Part shown: positions 29,922 to 41,034 of the stretch, in pieces
How positions within the stretch are numbered: position 1 is the first letter of the stretch
Layout of the letters: every line of letters begins with the position of its first letter
Notes under the pieces: generated by a model
What the model saw: the letters and a program-made list of their open reading frames with translations, nothing else
What the model was told of the DNA's origin: nothing
The model's database searches: none
Position numbers and translations under genes: made by a program
From: Caenorhabditis remanei
Taxonomy: Eukaryota > Nematoda > Chromadorea > Rhabditida > Rhabditidae
Direction: 5' to 3'
Length of the DNA stretch: 64,000 bases
NCBI RefSeq assembly: GCF_010183535.1
Contig: NC_071331.1
Coordinates: forward strand, 21,638,001-21,702,000

Positions 29922-32428
29922 AGTTGATTTGGGAATTCTCCGACGCCTCAGGTTTTCTGATGCCGATTGGAACCCTCGGAATCTCTTCGGAGAAGTCCTT
30001 GAGATCTTCCATTCGGACCAGAGAATCATAGAAGGCGTCCGATCAATTCTCTTCAATCAGCGCGAGTGTCTTCCTCGCTCACCAGCCGCTTTAGATAATA
30101 ACAATTAAGGACCAAGGTCCCTTCATGCCAGCTTGCTGGATCGGAGGGAGCCTCTATGCGGGTTCATAGTGTCACTTGGAGGTTACATACGTAAGCTTTA
30201 TTGATTTATCCCCTCCTCGTCCGAGCATTCTCAGGATTCGGATTTATTCGAAGCCCTCGAGAGTTCCGATAAGACCGGTGGTCCATAATTCGCTTCCGTA
30301 TCGATAACCTGCAATCGATGCTTTGGATTCAAGACATTCTCCGGAAGTTTAAAGCAATCAGAAGCTCCTGCGGGGTCACCGAAAGGTAGCTCCGCGGTTG
30401 AGATGTTGAGAGCTTGAGCGGAAGGAGAATGTAAACGAAAACTGGGGGTCCCTGGTTTTGAGCATGGTGTTGATATTCGGCGACTCCTTTGTTGGTTTAT
30501 CGATCTGCTTGCCCTCTCCGGAGCTCGAGCAGTATCGATTGCCAGTCCTCTGATTACGCGATCAGCAGTTTTTACTGCACACGATCCCGTTCGTGAGGCG
30601 AAGGATATCCCCGACATCGATGTTGTCCTCCAGACCTCGGGTCGGCTGATGCTCGCTTCGGTACTTTTGTATTATGATCAGAAGTCGTTCTGATTTATTG
30701 AATAGTACTGATTCTGATGCAGAGCAGGCGAGCCCCCTGGTGTGAAGCTTGTGTTGCTTCCGAGTATAGTCTTGATGCTCATGTATACTCGTTAGTGATC
30801 GGTATCAGGGATGCCAGGCAAGAGACCGCATACTTCATGTGTTGGAGTCGCTGTTGGCCTCAGGTGCTCCATCTTTGTATCGATTAGGAACTGTAACCCC
30901 AGTGTATCTCCGTCTCCCGTAGAGGATTCCGACATACATTTGACTACAGTACCCCTCGACTGTTGCGACACGGCGCAGGTGCATACCTGTCTCGTACTCC
31001 GCCTCCTCGAGTTAACGAGTCTCCATGAGAAGTTCATTTAAGGTTCGGCATTGTTCCTCTCGCCTTATCGTCCTCGGACGATTCGGCAGTCGTTTGAGAG
31101 TGAACGAAGCAAAACCTGCTATATGAGGAACAACTCAAGGCTCAGAATTTTCATAAGTCGTAGTAGATAGCGTAGCGATACGTTTGAGGCGACCTTTTAC
31201 TGCTAATCTTAGAGCCCGAGCAGGAATATTTCCTAATCGGCCCTCGAGACACAAGCGGTTCTAGTTGATGGCGATGGTGTTAATGCGAGCCTCGGCGATT
31301 TGATCTCCCCCGATTTATTTCGGGTCTTTCGAATCCCCGTCACCTCGCTAATACACCTCTTAACTCTTCTAGTGGTAGCCTCAAACCCGTCCCTCGCTTT
31401 CAGACTCCGTTGGGAGAGAGTTGATACAGTCGGTCTCCGTATCGGGATTCTGAAGGGTTAAAGCTGATGCCTAAAATTGAAAACTTTGAACGCAAGCGTT
31501 ACATAGTGAGTAGATTCGAGGGCGATCGAGCAGTTGGTACCCTCTGTTTCTTGAACGGATATGGCGTATGTCATCCTGATTGATTGGTCTACTTCTTTTT
31601 CAAAGTGAATCGCTACTATCGCAGAAAAACTGAGTAATTTTGCACGTGTCTTCTGGGAATAGATATATTCTCATGGGTTGATGAATCCTCGTCTTTGCCC
31701 CGCTGTCCGACAGCCGCTTTCTTTAAGCGCCTGGGTATGCCGGCCAGAGCCGAACGAATCTCCTCTACGAGAAATGCTTAGTGCTAGCGAGTCTTCCGTT
31801 TCGTGATAACGCTGCGCTCTCTTTCCGTTCTTCCATTCTCTCCGTACATAATATGGATGAGGTCGAAGCACAGCGAGGGACCGCACCCGTATCAATTGTA
31901 GTACGGAGAGCTATGCATTAAGTGGGTTCCAGTTCGTTCTGATCTGATCGAATCGGCTGAATTTCGTATCGAGCGGAAGCTCTTTTGAGCATCCTCCCTC
32001 GGATACATGCGTTTTGATTTTCAACCGAATCCATCATCGTTAGTTCGAAAACTGACCTATCTACCAGAAGACTTAGTTGAGGTGCTGTATTCGAAAGGCC
32101 TCAGCGACCGACATATTCAGTAGTATGTAAATACGAGCTGAAATAGTCAAACCGGTTATTTCGGGTCGTAAGGTCACTCCCCTCGCAGCAGGTCGCAAGA
32201 CTCGCGCTTGCGGATCGTCCTGAAGACTAATGGAGTAGTCGGCCGTATCGGTTTGAGACGATATCTTTCGTTTACCGATTCTGGCTCAAGTATCTGAGGA
32301 GGACACTCCCTATGGAGCATCCTCTGGCCCCCCGGAGCGTATTGATTATGTTCCGGGAGGATTCTAGTACGAGTCTGGTTAGGAGACGACCATAGGCGAT
32401 CTAGTGCATTTTTCACTCCGGAGCCCTC
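29922..32428 (+). other. Interior of the 18.5-kb element; no intact gene
   Basis: I see no frame with codon-like continuity over 130 codons and no polymerase motif. Short stretches (for example around 30220-30290) look protein-like in one frame before stopping. CCTCG occurs frequently on this strand. CCTCTGGCCCCCCGGAGCGT occurs at about 32321-32340. Confidence 0.6.
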
Positions 32429-32498
32429 CCTCGTTGGTGATAGACGCTCTCACTTCCTGCTGTGTTTTAACACGGGCTTGCCCGTTTGCGGAAGTGAT
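32429..32498 (+). repeat. Hairpin module, copy 2
   Basis: It matches 29853-29921 with only a few changes (TGATAGACG for CGAAAGACG, CACTTCCTGC for CACTTCTTGC) and keeps the ACGGGCTTGCCCGT stem. It lies 2.58 kb downstream of copy 1 in the same orientation, between two copies of the CCTCTGGCCCCCCGGAGCGT motif (about 32321-32340, 32552-32571). Confidence 0.8.
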
Positions 32499-34150
32499 GG
32501 TGTCTCCTCGCTTATCGAGCGAGATTCTTCGGATCGTGAATGCACTCGGATCCTCTGGCCCCCCGGAGCGTGAATTCTAGAATTCACTGCTCCACGGTGC
32601 CACTGACTATGATAGTTTTATAACCAGATCTAGTGCTATCGGATAATTTTTGCTAAGAAAACGTAAACGATGTGTGGAACCAGAGTTTCGGCTCCAGATC
32701 CTAGATATTCTATCATTCTTAACGCGGAACTCTGAGTATCTTATGAAAGATGAGGAGTACCGAGTGTAGTTCGGGCAAAATTAGTATACCTCCCCTCTTC
32801 GTGAGCGGAACGTAGAAGGTTTCCCCCTAATTGCAACGGAATTCTTGAAGCGTTAATTTCGTTTGAAATCCGCTGTCCCGTTTGGGATTTGGAGTATTCT
32901 AGACCGTTTTTCGCAGAGTATTTCTTGTCACGTCGCGTGGCTTTTGTGTCGTTTAGACACAATAGTGATTGAGAATTCTCTACCGAAATCTGAAGATTGT
33001 TTACAATCATTGTCGAAAATACTTCCAGTCTTGAATTCCACTCGAGAAACACATCTGGATGAGAGAAAGAGCATAAACTAAGTGGTGTACTAGTCTACGG
33101 TGTAGGCGGATAAGAGCGAGCCGCCGGAGTTATGCTAGCAGGACAGTCGGAGGAAATGAGCATCGGAGTTGTTCTGATTCTATCAGAGCATGTAGTGTAG
33201 CTAGAAATCATATTTGGTGCCTTGTGTATCGGATTTGGTGATTCTATGCAGCGCATTTGATACTTCGTTTCATTAGTTTTTGTGCCTCAAATCTACTCCA
33301 CCCTCGGGTCGATCTAGATTTGTGGTTCGAAATGCCGACTGAAACTCGTATCACTCGCCTCCATCGAAGTTTCGATCGAGCAGTTTGGTATGTAGTATTC
33401 CTCGTGTGTAGATGAGAGTCGCTATTCTTAATAGTGATTCGTAAGCTACCCTTTCAAGTATAACTCCGTCCGCTCTCCCTCGAATCCCTCAGTAGTTATT
33501 AGTAGTCGTTTTTGGACTACGGATCCTCTCTGTCATTCAAGTCTTCGTTTCGTTTCTGTATGACTCGGCGATAGGCTATCTGTGTACTCCTCGGTGCAGC
33601 GACTCTTAAGCGGATCGTTAGATTAACGGGCCGGCCGCCTGGCAAGCGGAGGGCCTTAATAGGCTAGCGATACCTCGACTCCACCACGATCTACGCAGAT
33701 AGTCACTCCCCGAGCTATACTTAAACCCGATGAGAATGACAGTCGTTTAAGAGAGACCGTATTTCAGCTAATGATTACACTATATCCCAGACAAACTACA
33801 TCACGGAATCCTTTATGATTCCGAAGCCTCTTGATTAGCTTTACTAGTATCGATTTCAATCGTTATCAAGTAAGCTTTCGCTAAGCTTTGAGATGGTTTA
33901 GTATCGGTTTGCGGCGAAACTACTCGCGTAGAGCTCTAGTTAGAGTCTGAGAAGGTGATTCCTTCGATTGATGCCGTTAACTATCTCTCGTCATCTCGAA
34001 CCTTTGCGTATTGCATTTCCGCAAGTAATTTTTTTTCAAGTAGTTCGTATCTAGTTCACTCTTATCTGCCTCCGTAAACTTTCTTGTTCTCGTATCTCCC
34101 AGAGTCAGTTGAGTCATATTGATTATGCTTCAGCTATCCCTCGCGATCTA
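32499..34150 (+). other. Interior of the 18.5-kb element; no intact gene
   Basis: Stops are frequent in all frames and there are no recognisable motifs. CCTCG is repeated on the plus strand: eight copies at 33241-34440, with no CGAGG. Confidence 0.6.
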
Positions 34151-34849
34151 CGATGTCGAGAGATGGATCGAATCCGCCAGCCGGCGATGACGAACCTTCG
34201 GAGCCTTCGGAGAGTGAGACTAACCGAACACTTGAGAAGAAGTTACAGATGATGGTGTTTTAGGTCAGACTCCGAATCTCAATGAGAACGAACTTCTGTC
34301 GTCCGAGCAGAACGCGTTAAGTCATTCGCCTCCCTCCCTCGCGGACACGCTTTGCAGCATGTCACCGAATGCGGGCCGAATGCACGCACTCTTGAATAGT
34401 AAATTCAAGACTGATATCTCCTCGGCTACCAGTAGCAAGCGTCTCAAAAAGAATCGTGGTATTGCGAAGGCTTACAAGAAACCCCGCCAAGAGCGCAACT
34501 TCTACCCAGCCTACATAGTACTAAGTCTGACTTAAATATCCCAGCATCACACGATGTTTCAGAGAATACGGAGATATGTCGAAAGACTACTCGGAGATGT
34601 GGCAAATAAGAAGCTGAGAGCCCGAACCATCGAGCGCCGTATCAAAAAGTTATGTCTGCCACTTATGGTGACTTCCTGGAGTCGTCCGACTCCTCTGAAG
34701 ATTCCGATTTCGGAGATTCTGAATCAGACACTCCGCCATCCGAATCCAACGACGAGAAAGACAGCTCGGATGACGACACCTTCATGGGACCCAACCTAGA
34801 GCCATTCTCCTTTGGAGCGGCAAAGGTTTCTGTCCATGAAGCTGTTTGA
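34151..34849 (+). pseudogene. Frame-broken coding segment inside the 18.5-kb element
   Basis: Protein-like sequence passes through all three plus-strand frames. It starts at ATG 34151 (MSRDGSNPPAGDDEPSEPSE), shifts frame near 34240 to LGQTPNLNENELLSSEQNAL and a basic stretch SSKRLKKNRGIAKAYKKPRQ, shifts again to LNIPASHDVSENTEI, and ends MSATYGDFLESSDSSEDSDF through an acidic serine-rich tail to a stop at 34849. The consistent acidic/basic low-complexity character suggests a former Gag-like or nucleic-acid-binding product damaged by single-base insertions or deletions. I cannot match it to a family. Splicing between frames is an alternative I cannot exclude. Confidence 0.5.
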
Positions 34850-37800
34850 ATCTTATTTTGATACGTACCTCGCTGCCTAGCGCCGTTAAGTTTTCTTATT
34901 ACCACTCTTCTAATTTCCCTCGCTGAACATCTACATATCACACGTTCGACGTCTTCGACTGGACAATCCGATAACTCCTCATTTGTGTCATCTGAATTTC
35001 TATCGAATTCTCAATAAACTTGTTCTCGGAACTAGTGTACGATCAATTTCCAGTCATTCAAAAACACATGAGATAAGACCGCATTCGTCCTATAAGTAAG
35101 ACCTCTCGTATGAACAGCCGTAAGAGTCGATCGGAAGTTGATTCCGAGAGATAGTGACGACGGAGTGATAACGCTCTATTCTTGGAGTGGATTGGCAACT
35201 TAAATTGCCTGTCTCTAGAGTCCTCTGGACTATAAATAGTTACCTAATCTGGTCCTCGTTTCAAAATTCAGAAAATATGAAATGTGAGTAGATTTGAGGA
35301 AACGCACCTTTCTCGATCTTATCTCGGACTAACAAGCGCTATTTCGTCTCGTTTCTAATTTTCATAGAGTTGAGAAACTTATGGAAGTCACTGTCAGAGC
35401 CCCCGTTTTCGGACCGGAACGCTAGACAAGTGATAAATCACAGATTGGTAACTCCCAAAATCGTCGATAAGTTGCCTGTTATGAGCATCCCCTCGAAAAA
35501 TCCCTCGCTAAATGATGAGGTGTTTTTTCGCGGCGAACGTTGTATCAGCAATTAGCTATCATCAATGCCTGCCCACACGTTCATAGAAGTAAGATGTCTC
35601 GCTCTTGCGCTAAGAACACTGTCCCTCGGATTCGGAGGATGCGGATATTGGCGAGAATATTCAATTTGTGCCGAATCGCGGTGACATCATCTTCATCTTA
35701 TGACGTAAGCTTCCTCGATGGACCTCGTTTCCTAGCGAAATGACTCCTGGACGATATGGTCTAAGCTTTCCAGAAGCGATTGCATATCCTCACCTACGCG
35801 GTTGAGCGTTGCTAATTGTCGGAAAAATTATACTATTATTAGGAAGACTGGTTAGCTAGATGAGAGCTAGCAAATTTATTGACGACGCTTCTTGTTGTCA
35901 GGATCGGAGTTCCATTCCTGTCACTTCAGATTCATCGCAAGATCGATTAGATCTTGTCGCTTAATCGGAATCACTCGTAATCTTTGAAAACACGCCATTT
36001 CCCTCGTTGAACCTCTCTATGGAGTAAGATTCGATACTCTCCCCCGTCTCACGCTATGGATTCGGTATCGTGAAAACGGGCGACAGCTATCCAACTTGCC
36101 GATTAGATGTCGACTAGCGAAGCAACGGTTTTAGAAGATATTCCGTCAAATATCGGTAACGACTGTAATCCCGTAAAAATCAGAAATTGATCTTCTATCG
36201 GAACAGTCGAATGCCACCTTTGACATTGAGCGAAGCGTAAAGAGTATCCCAATAGAGCACTCGCCTATTCACCGATTTTTCAATCGATCGAAGAACCGAT
36301 GGCTCTGGAATACGCAGAAAAGTCGATGCACGGTGTGTGCAATTCGCTTCCTCGAGTAATAGAGAGTTCACTCTACCCTCGGAAATTGCCCTGGAATACG
36401 AAAGTATTTCTCCTGTCAATGTTGTTCACCTTCAGTTTCACGATTCGTACCCTCTATGCTTCTGATGACACCGATACTGATTTAAATCTATTATCGTTGT
36501 TGAAGAAGCGGATGACGGAAGGATTATTGAGACGGAGGTCATCAGACACTGGTAATTCTGAGCATAGACTGGTCTACAGTTATTCAGGAAAAGAAGGATA
36601 TTTTCGAGGAATCTCGAAAAACTCTCGACAATTCTATTTACAGTTGATGAATCTTTGGGTAGTGCCAGCCAATTCGCTGGGCTCTCCTGTCTCCTATAGT
36701 TACGAATAGAAGCAAAACGCCATACTCATGCCTATCCTTGGATTGTGTGAGGCTAAAAGGACTTTCATCCTTATCCACGACCACGAGTCTGGGTGAAATG
36801 ATAATCTCGTAAGTCAGTCACCAAGTCGATCGCCTTTGGGCATAGATTTTGTGCAATTTGGTGTAATTTTTGCACTTTGGGTAGATAATTAGCAGGCAGC
36901 TAACGCCGTAATCCGATTGGACTAGTTCCAGCGCCCACGGGCATGTGACGTCAGACCATATTTGATGCACTTCCGGAGCATCAGTGATGCATTTTGACTC
37001 ACAATCGGTTACAATCTCCCCTTCCGATCGAAGAAGTATTCAATTGGAGAAACCTAGACCTGTAATCGGAGCGATGACTCTTAGGTGGCTCCTGAGATTA
37101 AGCCGAGATTCAGGGTGATCCGGGTCGGTGATCGTAATGATCTTAAAAACCGGTCCAATCCCTCGGGATAAATAAATCAATATCCAGATCTATGATGCTA
37201 ACGCTAGAGAAGGATAAGGATGTAGGAGATGATTTGTGTTCAGATTGTTCAGACACCTCGTGTCACAATTCAGTGACCAACAGTGATGTTCCAACCTATT
37301 GGTGCGTCAGATGTATTTGGTGCGTCAAATATATTGTGTCTAGAACAACGCGTTCATTCTGTTCGTGAGAGAATTCTATGCCTGCTGCACATTTTCGAGC
37401 ATCTAGGTCCCCATGAGTCATTCGAATGTGACCCCGATCCCTCCGCATTGCCAATCGTACTGATCTCTCTCCCTCGGAGGTCGAGATTCGTTCGAGCGCC
37501 AATGCCGAGCAATCGGGCATCTCTTCGAGAACTCGGCCCTAAGAACTACTGCACTATACACCTTTCGGGGTTATAACAGCAGGAGTTCGCAAATGCAACA
37601 ATTTAGTGGGCATCGGCTCTAATCCCGTTGGACCAGATAATGGTGCAACCGGAGCGTATTGGCACAGGTTTCGCAAGAGCGGAATTTGATACTCTGTCAT
37701 TACGTGAATTAATCGCCTCGCAGAATAACTAGCTCACAAGTGTACCGTCGAATAAAGGATGTGTCCTTCGCGACTTCCTCAGTGACCATGACACCTCGTT

Positions 37801-38514
37801 TATCCCTATACGTCTTCTGACGGCTTCAGGAAAGTCAAGCGACAGAACTGAAGTGCCTCTCGTACCGAGATTTCATCTCAAATTCGTTCATCAATGTATT
37901 TTCTTCCCCCCGTATGGGAAATGGAGTTAATCGTTCATGATCGGCGGTCCGATGGAATTGGAATGTCCACCAGCGGAATATCTCGATTATTCCAAGGAGC
38001 TCGTTCTAAGACTTGACGATGGCAAAGGTGCTAGTCACCTCCTTGACAAGTGATATCATCTTGTAGTTTACTGCAGATGAAACCTCAGTTCTTTCTAATG
38101 CTGCTGGATCGAACTGCAGCGTATCGCGAAAAGCAAGGAACACGTCTCTCTAAAAGGAGGTTTTCCTTTTAATTCATGCATCGATGAAAATTCAGCTGAA
38201 TTTACCGTCCATGCGTGGTCATATCCCCTCGAAGATGCATTCACCGGTCGAAAGGCTACCGAAAGCTATTAAACTTTGAGTCTTATATGACACAACGAGA
38301 TTATGCGTAGATTATTAGTGCGTATAAATCCTCGTAAAACGTCTCGAAAGAGCGTAATCTCTCTTACATGTTCTGATAAAACTTGTCCACGTTCTACGTG
38401 GCTAAAGTAAGCTCGGTGTTGACGAATAAGCAGTGCCTCGCTGTGTTTGGCTACACATCGACACACTCCTTCTCTCAGACTCCGTCTTAATTTGGTTAGA
38501 CGATATGTTTATCG
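34850..38514 (+). other. Interior of the 18.5-kb element; no intact gene
   Basis: The longest plus frame (36299-36709, 136 codons) shows no motif. Frames are otherwise short. Plus-strand CCTCG stays frequent. No polymerase signature is seen. Confidence 0.6.
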
Positions 38515-39085
38515 GTGCTAGTCTGTACAATCCGTGAGATGCACGATCATCCTCAGTTTCACACCTCCTCGCTTGATCTGGTTTCTGAATCAGTCGTTTC
38601 GAGAAATCTTCTGAGAAACCCCTCGGCAGAATGTCCGCACGCCAAACGTGTACCGCTGGTTGATGGCGATGACCTCGTTTTTTACGAGAAATCACCTGAT
38701 TCTCACCGGTTCGTTTGCTGCCAATTCTATTCTACCTACGGTTTTTTCAGAGAAGGAGACCTCGCGTTTCCACCTCTCAATGACTATACTCCGAACACCG
38801 CTCATGAGGAATTTCGCGTCGCCCTCACAAGAGGACGCCAAGTCGAAGTCTCGTCCAGCAGCTGACGAATTCGAGTCCTCCCAGAGCATTTTTGCAGATA
38901 GGAATCTTATCCAGGACACTTCAACCGAGAAGCGGATCTCTGTGACTTATCGGATTGTGTTATCCTTTAAAGGGAGTAACTTGACTAGTTCACGTTACTC
39001 GAGTGTAATGATCGATTTCCGATTTCATTTCTCTAACTATTCTGGTTTGTCACGAGACATGCTGACTCGCTTGCGTATCCTGTGA
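38515..39085 (+). pseudogene. Second frame-broken coding segment inside the 18.5-kb element
   Basis: One frame (38515-38865) reads VPLVDGDDLVFYEKSPDSHR and then NDYTPNTAHEEFRV. Near 38810 the protein-like signal moves to the next frame (RNFASPSQEDAKSKSRPAAD, EFESSQSIFADRNLIQD) and ends at 39085. As in 34151-34849, a single shift seems to split one former reading frame. No family is recognised. Confidence 0.35.
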
Positions 39086-41000
39086 TTACTATCTGAAACT
39101 ATGCCTCGGAAAAAACTCGAGTGAAATCATGACGGTTGATTCCCATCTCAGGAATGATTCTAAGCCATACCCCTCAGAACCCATTTATAGGCCGAAAGTC
39201 TGGTGCAAAAAAGCTCTAGCAGCTGTATGCGTCATGCTCTCCGCTTCTGATGGGTACTCCTGTAGACGTCGTGGTTGGTTTCAGCGAGATTGAACGGTCT
39301 CTCTGGAGCACCAGCACGATGAGCTCGGAGTGAAAAATTTTTTTGGCAATGAATACGCCCTCGGGCATCACTAGTGCATTTGATCTCCATCGAATTCCTC
39401 GTCAAGAGACGATATTTGGTGCAAATTATGCTAAGTACAGATAGCAGCCGTCCTTGAACAAGATGGTCCGATTTAAACTCCTCGTCCTCCTCTTTAGATT
39501 ACAAGTATGCATGTAATGAGAAACAAGCCTTTCTCGAGATCGAGTCTCTTGAAGGGGGTAAAATGTTATGAAACCAACTCAACGTTGAGTAGAAAGCAGG
39601 CTCGATACGATCGTTCGAGCGTCCTGGGGCAAGATCGTACTGCTTTTCTAGCGTGTTAAAATCGGTAAAGTTCACAGATGTGGTTAGAACCCGAGAGTTT
39701 GAGGCATCGGATGCTTCAAATTTCAGAGGGTTCACTGGGAAAAGTGGTAGTTTATGGAAGAAAGCGGCATCTTAGCCAGATGGAGAGCTCCATAATACAA
39801 TAAATCCGCATCGGATCTATCCGCCAGTTGATGAGTGGGTCGAGCCCCTCCATCGTTCCACATAACCGAGTCTATGCTATGGTACTAGTTTAGAAACACG
39901 TACAATTTCATTTCATGTCTCTAGTTCAGTCTTTTGCGGTGACACCGTGTAGTCGTAAAAGGTTGATTAAACGGGCGATTTCGATCGTCTGGTCAAGGAG
40001 GACATATTCCCGACTTCTCTAGGGGACCGAGCATGCTATCTAAGCTCTAGATCCTGTCTCATACGTATCCTCGATACATCAGAGATCTATAATGAGCCGC
40101 GATTCTAAATGCTACCCGCTAGAGAGGGTTTGTTGAAAACCGACAAGCGTCGGACAAGCCTAGTTTCCCTGTCCAGAAGCTACTATAGCCTTGATCGAGT
40201 GTTGGAGTTGATAAGAGGACCCAGCCACTCCCACCAAGTAGTAGTGCCCTACCGAAGGGTTCCGAAGTTCCTATTAGCAGATCCAGTTTCATCTGACGGA
40301 TTACTTCAGGGGTAAATTCGCAGTGTTTTGTCGGAAGACCTCTGTGTTATGGTGAGAAGCCACCAGACAGTGGAGAACACGCCCTCGCGATACAGTAGTA
40401 TGACTCTAACGAACGAGTTGAAACTGTAGTCCCTCGCGATTTGAATGGGTACTCGTCTGGTAAACGATATCCCAGAGCCAATTCAGAACTCTTATCTGGA
40501 AAGGTCCCCTCTCGTATCTCAGAGTTGCGAGGCTCTGAAAGTGTCTAGCTTACGGTAAAGCGACAACACCCCAAGCCACTTCATTTCTAAAAATTTTAGT
40601 ATTATACTGCCTCGACACTCTCGAAAGTGAAGGTTTTTCACGTCTCGAAGTGAGGGTCGATGAGTAGATGAGCCAGGACGAGATATACGTTGTATAACAT
40701 CCGTATAGGATGAACTAAGTTAGAGTTAGACGTAATTATAACTTGGTATTCGTCCTACCAAGGCAACGTCTCGGAGCTCATCTGACTCATCCTCCTACTG
40801 AGCACAGCTGATGCTACGATTTTAGTTTTGTTGTGTAGCCTGGTTTTCAGCTTCGAATGTGTACAGTTCGTGGATGGACGTCAGGACTCGCCCAAGCTGG
40901 AGCGGACTACTTAGCGTTTTGTTTCTTTGTTTCTCTGTCTCAATCGTCTTATAGCCCCGCCGCTTGGTCTCAATTCTCTTTAAGAATATTTTTGTAATTT
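39086..41000 (+). other. Interior of the 18.5-kb element up to the gag splice acceptor
   Basis: No coding frame is accepted. A pyrimidine-rich tract (about 40920-40990) leads into the TTTTTGTAATTTCAG acceptor that ends at 41003. Confidence 0.55.
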
Positions 41001-41003
41001 CAG
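40989..41003 (+). promoter_or_regulatory. Candidate 3' splice site just upstream of gag
   Basis: TTTTTGTAATTTCAG is a near-consensus Caenorhabditis acceptor, 31 bases before the gag ATG at 41035. It could join gag to a short leader from the 5' LTR and remove most of the 12.9-kb interior, or receive a trans-spliced leader. No donor is assigned. Confidence 0.5.
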
Positions 41004-41034
41004 CCATCGCCTTCAACCCTTGTGAACAACGACA

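Noticed and set aside
28384..30108. Several overlapping plus- and minus-strand frames of 70-290 codons in the giant element leader
   Set aside because: All frames are open together across a CpG-rich tandem array. The translations are low-complexity (phenylalanine, serine, arginine) and shift with the repeat units, so composition explains them.
32741..33081. Frames of 72 and 103 codons on opposite strands
   Set aside because: Random length for this base composition, no motif and mutually overlapping.
36299..36709. 136-codon frame as a possible polymerase fragment
   Set aside because: I looked for YxDD, LPxG, HHCC and DSG-type motifs in this and neighbouring frames and found none.
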